64,000 bases of DNA from contig NZ_JAJATX010000007.1 in NCBI RefSeq assembly GCF_020866965.1, positions 62,001 through 126,000 of the forward strand, written 5' to 3'. How positions within the stretch are numbered: the first letter of the stretch is position 1; each line of letters starts with the position of its first letter. This DNA is from Microvirga roseola. Lineage in GTDB: Bacteria; Pseudomonadota; Alphaproteobacteria; Rhizobiales; Beijerinckiaceae. The notes under the pieces were generated by a model. It did not search any database and was not told the DNA's origin. It saw only the letters and a program-made list of their open reading frames with translations. Positions 45,816-54,201 of the stretch are shown here, one piece after another. The position numbers were made by a program, and so were the translations under genes.

Positions 45816-45845
45816 AAAAGCCCGGCTCGACGGCCGGGGTTTTGT
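45816..45845. terminator. Terminator shared by the small-protein genes and the efflux operon
   Basis: AAAAGCCCGGC, a short loop and GGCCGGGGTTTTG form a GC-rich stem with a T-run on each strand. The convergent efflux gene ends four bases further on. Confidence 0.7.
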
Positions 45846-45849
45846 TCGC

Positions 45850-47445
45850 TCAGTGGCCGCCGGCTCCCGCAGGAGCGGTGCGCGGCTTCTCGATGAAGGG
45901 CAAGGCAACGACCAGTCCCAGGAAAAGCACCGTCAGCAGCAGGAAGACATCCGAGAAGGACATCACCAGCGCCTCGCGCCTGACGATGTTCGAGAGGGTC
46001 TTGAGAGCGGCCTGCCCGGCATCCGACCCGAGATCGTGGAACTTCAGGGTCAGGTTGTTGAGTGCCTCGACCGCGGTCGCATGGCTCCAGTTCACGCTCT
46101 CACGCAGTCGCTGGAGATGGAGATCCAGGCGGTCGTTCAGGATCGTATTGATGAGCGCCAGGCCCACCGCACCACCGAGATTGCGTGTGAGGTTGTAGAG
46201 GCCCGACGCGTTCTTGATCCGGTCCGGCGGCAATGTGCCGAGCGCGATGTTGTTGATCGGCACCATGCAGATCATCAGCCCCACTCCGCGCAGGATCTGG
46301 GGAACGAAGAGCTCCCAGAAATCCCAGTCTTTCGTCAGTCCCGTAATCTGCCAGGTTCCGAGCGCGAAGGCTCCGAAGCCGATGGCCATCATCATCCGCG
46401 GATCGAGCTTGCGCGAGAGGATGCCGGCCACGGGAGCCATGAGAAACATGGTCGCGCCGGTGACGAACATCGTCTCGCCGATCTGGAGCGAGGAATAGCC
46501 GCGCACGCGGGCGAGATAGACCGGGTACAGATAAGTCAGGCCATAGAGGCCGATCCCCATGACAAAGCTGAACGAGGAGCCGGCCAGGAAGTTGCGGTCG
46601 GCAAAGGCGCGCAGATCCACGATGGGCTGCTTCGCCGTGAAGGCTCTATGGAAGAAGCCGACAGCGCCCACGACGCAGACGACGGTAAGGACCAGCACCA
46701 GCTCGCCCCGGAACCAATCGTTGAGCGGCCCTTCCTCCAGCACATATTCGAGGCCGCCGAGAAAGGCGGCCATGAGGCCGAGGCCGGCCCAGTCGAAGCT
46801 CTTGAACAGGCTGAGATCCGGCTCATCGAAATCCACCAGAAAATAGGTGGAGACGGTCACGAAGATGCCGGGCACGATGTTGATGAGAAACAGCCAGTGC
46901 CAGGAGAACAGGTCCGTGAGATAGCCGCCGAGCGTCGGGCCGATGGTCGGCGCGAGCGTCGCCACGAGGCCGATGATCGGCGAGACCACGGGCCGCTTCT
47001 CCGGCGGGAAGATCGTAAAGGCGGAGGCGAAGACGGTCGGGATCATGCCGCCGCCGATGAAGCCCTGGAGCACACGGTAGACGATCATCTGCTCGATGTT
47101 CGTGGCCGTCGCGCACAGAAAGCTCATGAACGTGAAGCCGCCGGCAGAGATCACGAACATCCACCGGGTCGAGAGCACGCGCGAGAGCGTGCCCGAGAGC
47201 GGAATCATGATCACTTCCGCGATCAGATAGCTCGTCTGCACCCAGGAGATTTCCTCCGAGGAGGCGGACAGGCCAGCCTGGATCTCGGCCAGCGAGGCCG
47301 AGACGATCTGGATGTCCAGGATCGCCATGAACATGCCGAAGACCATGCAGAAGAACGCGAAGGTCCGGCGCCTGCTGACGGACGCGGACGGCGCGGCAGG
47401 TCCTGCCGCATGGGGCTTGTTCCGAATGGCGGCGGAGGCGGCCAT
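45850..47445 (-). CDS. DHA2-family multidrug efflux permease (EmrB-like)
   Basis: A 531-residue major-facilitator protein with 14 predicted spans. DHA2 motifs include LDIQIVSASLAEIQ in the first span, SWVQTSYLIAEVIMIPLSG and the loop-2/3 region SRWMFVISAGGF. Start ATG 47445. It follows the HlyD-type adaptor gene by seven bases; together with an outer-membrane TolC they form a tripartite drug or metabolite exporter. Substrate unknown. Control is probably by the divergent TetR. Confidence 0.87.
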   Translation of the reverse strand: MAASAAIRNKPHAAGPAAPSASVSRRRTFAFFCMVFGMFMAILDIQIVSASLAEIQAGLSASSEEISWVQTSYLIAEVIMIPLSGTLSRVLSTRWMFVISAGGFTFMSFLCATATNIEQMIVYRVLQGFIGGGMIPTVFASAFTIFPPEKRPVVSPIIGLVATLAPTIGPTLGGYLTDLFSWHWLFLINIVPGIFVTVSTYFLVDFDEPDLSLFKSFDWAGLGLMAAFLGGLEYVLEEGPLNDWFRGELVLVLTVVCVVGAVGFFHRAFTAKQPIVDLRAFADRNFLAGSSFSFVMGIGLYGLTYLYPVYLARVRGYSSLQIGETMFVTGATMFLMAPVAGILSRKLDPRMMMAIGFGAFALGTWQITGLTKDWDFWELFVPQILRGVGLMICMVPINNIALGTLPPDRIKNASGLYNLTRNLGGAVGLALINTILNDRLDLHLQRLRESVNWSHATAVEALNNLTLKFHDLGSDAGQAALKTLSNIVRREALVMSFSDVFLLLTVLFLGLVVALPFIEKPRTAPAGAGGH

Positions 47446-47452
47446 GGTTCGC

Positions 47453-48646
47453 CTACTCTTTGATGCTGGCCGTCTTCGAGGGTTCGGCCGAGGTGCGCGT
47501 ATCCACATCGACGACCACCGAGAGACCGGGACGAAGAATGCCCTGCCGGGCGACCTCCGGGCTCACGGCGATGCGGACGGGCACGCGCTGGACGATCTTG
47601 GTGAAGTTGCCGGTGGCGTTCTCCGGCGGCAGCAGGCTGAAGACGGAGCCCGAGGCCGGCGATACGCTCTCCACCGTGCCGAGGATGTCGGCATCCGGAT
47701 AGGCGTCCACCTCGATATGGACCTTCTGGCCGATCTTGAGAGCGGCGAGCTGCGTCTCCTTGAAGTTGGCGTCCACACGCACGCTCGTCAGGGGCACGAG
47801 AGCCGCAAGGCGGGCGCCCGGCTGAACGTAGCTGCCGACCTCGATGGCCTTGTTGCCGGTGACGCCTTCGACCGGCGCGCGGATCTCCGTGAAGGACAGA
47901 TCGCGCTCTGCCTTGTCGACGGAGGTCTGCAGTTCGGCGGCAACCCGCCCGCCTTCCTTTCGCTGGGCGGCGAGAACGTCGACATTGGCCTGGGCGGCCG
48001 CGAGCGCGGCCTGGGCGCTCTTCACATTGGCCTCGGCCCGATCCCGGGCCGCCTTCGCGGTCTCAAGCGCGGCCTTGCTGGTGAAGTCCGAGCGGGAGAG
48101 CTGAAGCTGGCGGGCATAGTCGCTCTCCGCGCGCTCTGCTTCGGCCCTGGCTGCTGCGATCTGCGCCTCGGCCTGAGCAGCAGAGGCCCGAGCCGCCTCG
48201 ATCTGGCGGCCGATGCGCTCGATTGCGCTCTGCTGGGTCGCGAGCTTGTCCTTGGTCGCCTGCAAGGCGAGCCGATAGTCGCCTTGGTCGATCTGGGCGA
48301 TCAGGTCGCCTGCCTTGACCTGCTGGTTGTTGGCGACGGCGATGGAGGAGACGTAGCCGGAGACCTTGGCCGAGAGGATCGTGATATCGGCCTGCACATA
48401 GGCATCCTCGGTCGAGACCATGAAGCGCCCGTCCGTCCACCAGTTGTAGCCCTCGTATCCGGGGAAGCCGAGCGCAGCTGCGACGACAGCTAGAATGACC
48501 GGCTTCTTGCCGAGCCCCTTCTTTTTAGGCTGCGGCTCCTGCCCTGCCGGCGTATCCTGCCCCTGGGCAGATGCCGCTCCGGGCTGCCTTTGCACTGCAG
48601 CCCCGGCGATGCTGCCGCCCTGCTCGGAATCTTCACGATAGGCCAT
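47453..48646 (-). CDS. HlyD-family efflux adaptor (EmrA-like)
   Basis: A 397-residue membrane-fusion protein. One N-terminal span (about residues 42-60, PVILAVVAAALGFPGYEGY) anchors it. The biotinyl-lipoyl-like domain (DAYVQADITILSAKVSGYVSS), a long coiled coil (about 120-215, alanine/glutamate-rich) and the second lipoyl half with ITEIRAPVEG-type motif follow. Start ATG 48646 behind TTGGAGGG. First gene of the efflux pair. Confidence 0.88.
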   Translation of the reverse strand: MAYREDSEQGGSIAGAAVQRQPGAASAQGQDTPAGQEPQPKKKGLGKKPVILAVVAAALGFPGYEGYNWWTDGRFMVSTEDAYVQADITILSAKVSGYVSSIAVANNQQVKAGDLIAQIDQGDYRLALQATKDKLATQQSAIERIGRQIEAARASAAQAEAQIAAARAEAERAESDYARQLQLSRSDFTSKAALETAKAARDRAEANVKSAQAALAAAQANVDVLAAQRKEGGRVAAELQTSVDKAERDLSFTEIRAPVEGVTGNKAIEVGSYVQPGARLAALVPLTSVRVDANFKETQLAALKIGQKVHIEVDAYPDADILGTVESVSPASGSVFSLLPPENATGNFTKIVQRVPVRIAVSPEVARQGILRPGLSVVVDVDTRTSAEPSKTASIKE

Positions 48647-48767
48647 GGAAACCCTCCAAAGCGCCACTACGGACTGGCCCCCAAACACTCATTCCGATCT
48701 CTCGCCCGGAATTCTTGGCCCTGCCTTGCCGCTTTGCTCTATGATGACTATGTAGGCCCTATATGAT

Positions 48768-48788
48768 TTGACCGAACCGTTCGGTCAA
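48768..48788. promoter_or_regulatory. Perfect palindromic operator for the divergent TetR regulator
   Basis: Arms TTGACCGAAC and GTTCGGTCAA, 10 bp each, around one central C. It lies between the TetR and efflux genes, 24 bases before the TetR start. Form and position are those of TetR/AcrR-type operators, so it should serve both genes. Confidence 0.75.
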
Positions 48789-48812
48789 TAGCCTCGAGGT
48801 GACAAAACGCAC

Positions 48813-49481
48813 ATGAGCGACCTCAATGAAATCGCTCGCTCCAAGGATCTCCCATCCTCTGCAGAGGATGGGGCTGAGAGCGCCAAGCGCCGCCAGATCC
48901 TGGAGGGAGCTCGCCAGGTCTTCCTTGCGCGCGGCTTCAACGGCGCGAGCATGGGTGAAATCGCCAAGGTTGCCGGCGTCTCGAAGGGGACGCTCTACGT
49001 CTATTTCGAAAGCAAGGAGAGCCTGTTCGAAGCCCTGACCCTCGAAGAGAGGCAGAGCCTTGCGGAGGTCCTGTTCAAGCTGGACGCCGAGGATCCGGAT
49101 GTCAGGGCTGTTCTTTCGAAGCTCGGCGACAGCTATCTGCGCTACATGGGCAGGCCCGAGCACATCTCCTCGATCCGCATGGTGGTCGGTGCGGCCGAGC
49201 AGTTTCCACGTCTTGGCCGATCCTTCTTCGAGGCGGGTCCCTGCCAGGGGATCGCCCGGCTTAAGGCCTATTTTGACCGGCAGGTGGAGGCAGGAAGGCT
49301 CTCCATCGAGGACACCGGCGTCGCGGCCCAGCACTTCCTCGATCTCTGCGTCTCCGGCCTGATGCGCCGGCAGCTGTTTGCCGTCGGCGGGCCGCCCACG
49401 GAGGCCGAAATCCGGAAGAATGTGGAGAACGCGATGCGCGTGTTCTTTGCAGCCTATGGGCCCGGTGTTCAGAAGCATTAG
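48813..49481 (+). CDS. TetR-family regulator of the efflux pair
   Basis: A 222-residue regulator. The TetR HTH is at about 26-70 (RRQILEGARQVFLARGFNGA, then MGEIAKVAGVSKGTLYVYF). The C-terminal ligand domain resembles the AcrR-C group, with LSKLGDSYLRYM. It is divergent from the efflux genes, with a perfect 21-bp dyad between them. It probably represses both itself and the pump and is released by a pump substrate. Confidence 0.87.
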   Translation: MSDLNEIARSKDLPSSAEDGAESAKRRQILEGARQVFLARGFNGASMGEIAKVAGVSKGTLYVYFESKESLFEALTLEERQSLAEVLFKLDAEDPDVRAVLSKLGDSYLRYMGRPEHISSIRMVVGAAEQFPRLGRSFFEAGPCQGIARLKAYFDRQVEAGRLSIEDTGVAAQHFLDLCVSGLMRRQLFAVGGPPTEAEIRKNVENAMRVFFAAYGPGVQKH

Positions 49482-49549
49482 GACCTGTCCCGACGCTTTC
49501 CCGCCGCCCTTGCCTCCACTAGGGTGAAACGATCGGCGGAGGGGCAGAG

Positions 49550-50473
49550 ATGGAGCGACAGGGCACCGGCACGGCACGATGGGTGGCCTTTGCCCTGATG
49601 GCCCTGATCTGGGGCCTGACATGGCTGCCGATGAAGCTCGCCTCCGAAGCCGTGCCGCCGATTTTTCTCGCTGCCCTGCGCTTTGCCCTCGCCGGGCTCT
49701 GCTATCTCGCGATCACCCTTGCCAAGGGTTTGCCGCTCCGGCCGGAGCAGCCGGGCCGGGTCATTGCCGCTTCGCTTCTGATCACCACCGGCTGCTACAG
49801 TCTTCTCTTCTGGGGCGTCGCCCGCGCACCGACCGGCCTCTCCGCCATCGTCAATCTCGCCCTGCTGCCGATCTTCTTGATCCTCGTCGGGGCGTTGTAT
49901 GGGCAGGAGCGCATCACCACGCGCCGCCTCGCAGCAATCGGGCTTGGCCTCGTCGGCCTCGTCCTGCTCTTCTCCGGCCGCACGGGCAGGACGCAGGATG
50001 GAGCATTCATCGGCCTTGCCGCCGTGGCGGCAGCCACCCTGAGCTACGCCTGGGGCGCGGTGGTCAGCCGCCCGCTCATGCAGGCCATGCACCCTCTTGC
50101 CCTGGCTTTCTGGCAGACCAGCATCGGCGCGCTCGGCCTCGTGCCGATCTCGCTTATGGTGGAGGGCTATGATCCTGCCTATTTCGCGGCGCTCGCCGAC
50201 TGGCGCGCTCTGCTGGGACTGGGCGCCCTGGTTCTCGGCGGATCGCTGATCGGCTTCTCGATCTATCTCTGGCTGGTGCGCGACTGGGGCGCCTTCCGCG
50301 CCGGTCTCTACTCATTCGTCAGCCCCGTCATCGCCGTTGCAGCCGGCGTGGTTTTTGCGCAGGAGGCCTTCGGCTGGCCGGAGGCGCTTGGCATGGGCGT
50401 GACGCTGACGGCCACCGCCCTCGCGCTCACGGAGGGCAGAGCCGCCACGAAAGCTGCGCCGAAGCCGGCCTAA
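49550..50473 (+). CDS. EamA/DMT-family transporter
   Basis: A 307-residue membrane protein with ten spans in two EamA halves. Typical motifs are ALMALIWGLTWLPMKLASE at the start and SPVIAVAAGVVFAQEAFGWPEALGM in the last third. Drug/metabolite transporters of this class export amino acids or other metabolites. ATG 49550, 68 bases behind the TetR gene. Substrate unknown. Confidence 0.82.
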   Translation: MERQGTGTARWVAFALMALIWGLTWLPMKLASEAVPPIFLAALRFALAGLCYLAITLAKGLPLRPEQPGRVIAASLLITTGCYSLLFWGVARAPTGLSAIVNLALLPIFLILVGALYGQERITTRRLAAIGLGLVGLVLLFSGRTGRTQDGAFIGLAAVAAATLSYAWGAVVSRPLMQAMHPLALAFWQTSIGALGLVPISLMVEGYDPAYFAALADWRALLGLGALVLGGSLIGFSIYLWLVRDWGAFRAGLYSFVSPVIAVAAGVVFAQEAFGWPEALGMGVTLTATALALTEGRAATKAAPKPA

Positions 50474-50571
50474 AGCATCCGATGCCCTTCTTCTCGCAGG
50501 TGAGCATCGTTGGGCGCGGAAGAACCGGACCCACTTTCCGCTGACGCGGCTCTCCGAGGCCGCACGATGCG

Positions 50572-51258
50572 CTAATGATCCGACCGCATGGCCTCGGCGA
50601 CGCGGGCCTTGAGCACGTCAGGCTGGCGCAGGACCAGGGCTCCGCGGGTGCGCTCGATCAGCCCCTCCTGGGTCATCATGGTGAATTCCCGCGTCACCTG
50701 CTCGCGGCGGCAGCCGATGCGGGCGGCCATGATGTGATGGAAGGGCGGCGGCGTGATGACCCGCTCCCCAACCCTCTCGCCCCGCGGGATCGATAGGCGC
50801 AGGAGCTCCGAATAGAGCCGGTGCCTCAGGTCGAGAACGGTCTGCTCCACAAAGCGGGCGTTCAGTTCGCGGATCCGTGAGGCCATGAGGCAGAACAGGC
50901 GCTCCGCAACCTCCTTGTGGGAGAAGATGATCTCCTTGAAGACCGAGGCCGGCATCACGCAGGCCTCGCCCCGCGTCAGCGCGGTCACGTTGGCGGAGCG
51001 CTGGATGCCGTCCAGGGCTGCCAGTTCGCCGAACAGCTCTCCCGGCCGCATCTCGTCGAGAATGACCTCCTTGCCGGAGGCCGTGCGCATGAGCACCCGC
51101 ACCTCCCCGGCCAGCAGGAAATACACGTCCGTCGAGAGGTCGTCGAAGTCGACCAAGACCTCCTCGGGATCAAAGCGGCGCCAGTTGGCCCGCGCCTCGA
51201 AAGGAGCAAGGTCGATATTCAAGCCCTTGAACAGCTGAATTCCGGCGAGCCGCGCCAT
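50572..51258 (-). CDS. Crp/Fnr-family transcriptional regulator
   Basis: A 228-residue regulator. The N-terminal cNMP-type domain (about 25-130) carries VDFDDLSTDVYFLLAGEVRV and PGELFGELAALDG, with a serine and no Arg-Ser pair of true CRP, so cAMP binding is unlikely. No Fnr-type cysteine cluster is seen. The C-terminal winged HTH (about 150-215) includes MAARIGCRREQVTREFTMM. Effector unknown. Confidence 0.85.
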   Translation of the reverse strand: MARLAGIQLFKGLNIDLAPFEARANWRRFDPEEVLVDFDDLSTDVYFLLAGEVRVLMRTASGKEVILDEMRPGELFGELAALDGIQRSANVTALTRGEACVMPASVFKEIIFSHKEVAERLFCLMASRIRELNARFVEQTVLDLRHRLYSELLRLSIPRGERVGERVITPPPFHHIMAARIGCRREQVTREFTMMTQEGLIERTRGALVLRQPDVLKARVAEAMRSDH

Positions 51259-51408
51259 GACGTTTTCCCCCGATCGCGCGCTTATGAGCCGTTAACCATA
51301 GCACGGGCCCGGCAAAGCTTCGAGTCCCATGACGCTAAGACAGCCCACCTCCACCGGTCATGTCCCCAGGCACCTTGCCAGACGACGGCGCACGCGCCAA
51401 AAGGCGGC

Positions 51409-53286
51409 ATGCTCCACGTCAACGACCTGACCTACCGCATCGGCGACCGGCTGATCCTCGACCATGCCTCCTTCAATCTTCCGACCGGGGCGAAGGTCGG
51501 GCTCGTCGGCCGGAACGGCGCGGGCAAGACCACCCTGTTCCGGATCATCCAGGGGGAGATTTCAGCCGAGAGCGGCAGCATCGGCCTGCCCCGCAATGTG
51601 AAGATCGGGGCCGTGGCCCAGGAAGCGCCGGGCGGGCCGGAGACGCTGGTCGAGGTGGTGCTGGCGGCGGACACCGAGCGCACCCGCCTTCTCGCCGAGG
51701 CAGAGACCGCCGACGGCTTCCGTCGGGCCGAGATCGAAACGCGGCTCACCGACATCGGCGCCCACTCCGCCCCGGCGCGAGCAGCGGCGATCCTGCACGG
51801 CCTCGGCTTCGATGCGGACGCCCAGAACCGCCCGTGCTCGGCCTTTTCCGGCGGCTGGCGGATGCGCGTGGCGCTGGCCTCCGTGCTCTTCACCGAACCG
51901 GACCTGCTGCTTCTCGACGAGCCGACGAACTACCTCGATCTCGAGGGCACCCTCTGGCTCTACGACTATCTCGCACGCTACCCGCACACGGTTCTCATCA
52001 TCAGCCACGACCGGGAACTGCTCGACACCTGCGTGAACCATATCCTGCATCTCGACCGGGCGAAGCTCTCGATCTATCGCGGCGGCTATACGTCCTTCGC
52101 CAAGCAATATGCGGAGAAGCGCGAGCTGACCGCCAAGATGGCGGCGAAGCAGGAGGCCGAGCGCAAGCACCTTCAGGCCTTCGTGGACCGCTTCAAGGCC
52201 AAGGCCTCGAAGGCGCGCCAGGCCCAGTCCCGCGTGAAAAGGCTGGCGAAACTCGAGCCCATCGCCACCATCATCGAGGACGATGTCCTCCCCATCAACC
52301 TGCCCGATCCCGAACGCCCCGTCGCGCCGCCCCTGCTCGCCATCGAGAGCGCCGCCGCGGGCTATGGCGAGCGGACGGTTCTCGACCGGCTGAACCTCAC
52401 CATCTCGCCGGACGACCGGATCGCGCTCCTCGGCTCGAACGGCAACGGCAAGTCCACCTTCTGCAAGCTCATCGGCGGACGTCTCGACCCCATGAAGGGC
52501 GAGGTGCGCCGCCCGACCAAGATGGATGTGGCCTATTTCGCCCAGCACCAGCTCGACGAGCTGAACCCGAAGGCGACCCCTTACGACCATGTAGCCGAGC
52601 GCATGGCGGACGCCCCTGTCGCGAAGATCCGCGCTCGTGCGGCGCAGATGGGCTTTCCCGGCGCAAAGGCCGACACGCCGGTCTCGGCGCTCTCCGGCGG
52701 CGAGAAGGCCCGCCTGCTCATGGGGCTCGCCGCCTTCGAGGGCCCTCACCTGCTCATCCTCGACGAGCCGACGAACCACCTCGACATCGACAGCCGCACG
52801 GCCCTGATGGAGGCGATCAACGACTATTCCGGCGCCGTCATCCTGGTGAGCCACGACCGTTTCCTGATCGAGGCCTGTGCGGACCGGCTCTGGCTCGTGA
52901 GCGGCGGCACGGTGAAGCCCTTCGACGGCGACATGGACGATTACCGGCAGCTCGTGCTCTCGGGCGAGTTCGATCCCCAGAAGCGCATCGAAAAGCCCCA
53001 GGCCTCCTCCCCCTCGAAGGTCGACGAGCGCCGCGCCGCCGCCGAGCGCCGGGTCGCGCTCGCGCCCCTGCGCAAGAAGCTGGAGGCGCTGGAGGCCCGG
53101 ATGGCGAAGCTCACCGAAGTGATCGGCAAGGTGGACGCGGCGCTTGCCGACGGCACTGCCTTCCAGAAAGACCCTGTGAAGGCGACGGAACTCTCGAAGA
53201 TGCGGGCAGAAGCCGCCTCCACGCTCGCTTCCATCGAGGAAGAATGGCTGACTGTCAGCGGGGAGATCGAGGCAGCGAGCGCCTGA
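51409..53286 (+). CDS. ABC-F family ATPase
   Basis: A 625-residue duplicated ATPase without membrane spans. Each half has a Walker A (GRNGAGKTT, GSNGNGKST), a signature (FSGGWRMRVALA, LSGGEKARLLMG) and a Walker B (LLLLDEPTNYLD, LLILDEPTNHLD). The interdomain linker (about 230-300, rich in K/A/R, with AYVDRFKAKASKARQAQSR-like helix) and a C-terminal coiled coil (about 530-625) mark the Uup/YheS group. ABC-F proteins act on ribosomes; this subfamily is housekeeping rather than resistance. I start at ATG 51409 where the family begins. Confidence 0.88.
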   Translation: MLHVNDLTYRIGDRLILDHASFNLPTGAKVGLVGRNGAGKTTLFRIIQGEISAESGSIGLPRNVKIGAVAQEAPGGPETLVEVVLAADTERTRLLAEAETADGFRRAEIETRLTDIGAHSAPARAAAILHGLGFDADAQNRPCSAFSGGWRMRVALASVLFTEPDLLLLDEPTNYLDLEGTLWLYDYLARYPHTVLIISHDRELLDTCVNHILHLDRAKLSIYRGGYTSFAKQYAEKRELTAKMAAKQEAERKHLQAFVDRFKAKASKARQAQSRVKRLAKLEPIATIIEDDVLPINLPDPERPVAPPLLAIESAAAGYGERTVLDRLNLTISPDDRIALLGSNGNGKSTFCKLIGGRLDPMKGEVRRPTKMDVAYFAQHQLDELNPKATPYDHVAERMADAPVAKIRARAAQMGFPGAKADTPVSALSGGEKARLLMGLAAFEGPHLLILDEPTNHLDIDSRTALMEAINDYSGAVILVSHDRFLIEACADRLWLVSGGTVKPFDGDMDDYRQLVLSGEFDPQKRIEKPQASSPSKVDERRAAAERRVALAPLRKKLEALEARMAKLTEVIGKVDAALADGTAFQKDPVKATELSKMRAEAASTLASIEEEWLTVSGEIEAASA

Positions 53287-53370
53287 CGGCTGGACAGGGA
53301 TCCCGAGCGTCGCTGCAGCGTTCACCGATGAGAGGCACAGATCGTGCTGCGCTCACCATGGGGAACGGAC

Positions 53371-53745
53371 ATGCCTCGCATGTTATTGGCAGCTTTGGTC
53401 GCCACCGGAGGGATGTTCGCGGCCCTCCCGGAAGCCCAGGCGCAGAGGCTGGTGCCCTGCGCTCGGGAGAACGGATTTTGCCGCGTCCCCTATCCGACCA
53501 CCGTCGTCTATGGCGTGCCGGGAAGAAGCGTCGAGATGTTCGTCCAGGGACGCGGTGTTCCCTGCTCGAACAGGGTCTTCGGCGATCCTGCCCCGGGAAT
53601 CGTCAAGCGCTGTTCCTACGTCGCCCGCGGGTTCGACAGAGGCTACCGCGGCTATGACGACGATTACCGCAGGCCGCGCCGCGACTGGGATCGGGGATAT
53701 CGGGACTATGATCGCCCCTACTACCGCCGCTATGACGATTACTGA
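53371..53745 (+). CDS. Secreted protein with Asp/Arg/Tyr-rich tail
   Basis: A 124-residue protein with a signal peptide (residues 1-25, LLAALVATGGMFAALPEAQA, then QR). The mature N-terminal half has four cysteines (LVPCARENGFCRVPYPTTVV, VPCSNRVFGD and KRCSYVARGF), probably two disulfides. The tail is repetitive in Y, R and D (RGYRGYDDDYRR to the end). I start at ATG 53371; upstream in-frame starts add an unlikely extension. Family unknown to me; proteins with such tails occur widely in Rhizobiales. Confidence 0.6.
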   Translation: MPRMLLAALVATGGMFAALPEAQAQRLVPCARENGFCRVPYPTTVVYGVPGRSVEMFVQGRGVPCSNRVFGDPAPGIVKRCSYVARGFDRGYRGYDDDYRRPRRDWDRGYRDYDRPYYRRYDDY

Positions 53746-53815
53746 TGGGACAACCGGTTGACCGCCAGCGGCATGACCGAGAGGGTGCTACCGGGTGGCT
53801 TCCTGATGGTCGGCC

Positions 53816-54190
53816 TTACGGCTTCACGACCCGGTCGAGCCTGTTGTTCACGAAGAAGTACAGCTCCCGCCCTCCGGGCTCGGAATAGAGCACCTGGACC
53901 TCGCGCTGGCCCTTGCCGCTTTCGCCGACGAGGACATCGGTGGCGGGCTTCCCCTTCAGGCGGACGAGGTCGCATTCCGTGATGCCGGGCTCGATGGCCG
54001 TCGCCGTGCCCGCGGGACTTCCGGTGCATTGCCCGTCCGGGCCGAGTACCGGCCCGTCGATCACCGGGCCGGTTGAGGCCACGGCAGGCGGCGTGGGGGC
54101 GGGCACGGCCGCAACCTGGGTCCTCGTGCCTGAGCCGTTGCAGGCCGCAAGCCCGAGCGCTGCGAGCAACAGACCCGCCGGAAATTTCAT
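53816..54190 (-). CDS. Lipoprotein with SmpA/BamE-like C-terminus
   Basis: A 124-residue lipoprotein: signal MKFPAGLLLAALGLAAC with lipobox LAAC and lipidated C17. A proline/valine-rich linker leads to a folded end: PGITECDLVRLKGKPATDVL then VQVLYSEPGGRELYFFVNNR. The arrangement of a helix with a GxP turn and two strands recalls the SmpA/BamE fold, but I cannot prove it. It follows the S10 peptidase gene on the same strand by 11 bases. Confidence 0.65.
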   Translation of the reverse strand: MKFPAGLLLAALGLAACNGSGTRTQVAAVPAPTPPAVASTGPVIDGPVLGPDGQCTGSPAGTATAIEPGITECDLVRLKGKPATDVLVGESGKGQREVQVLYSEPGGRELYFFVNNRLDRVVKP

Positions 54191-54201
54191 CTGCATGCCC
54201 C

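Noticed and set aside
45853-47463. 536-residue plus-strand frame opposite the EmrB-like gene
   Set aside because: Antisense shadow, rich in H/E/R/D without domain pattern.
51562-53325. 587-residue minus-strand frame opposite the ABC-F gene
   Set aside because: Antisense shadow; the plus strand has two complete ABC domains.
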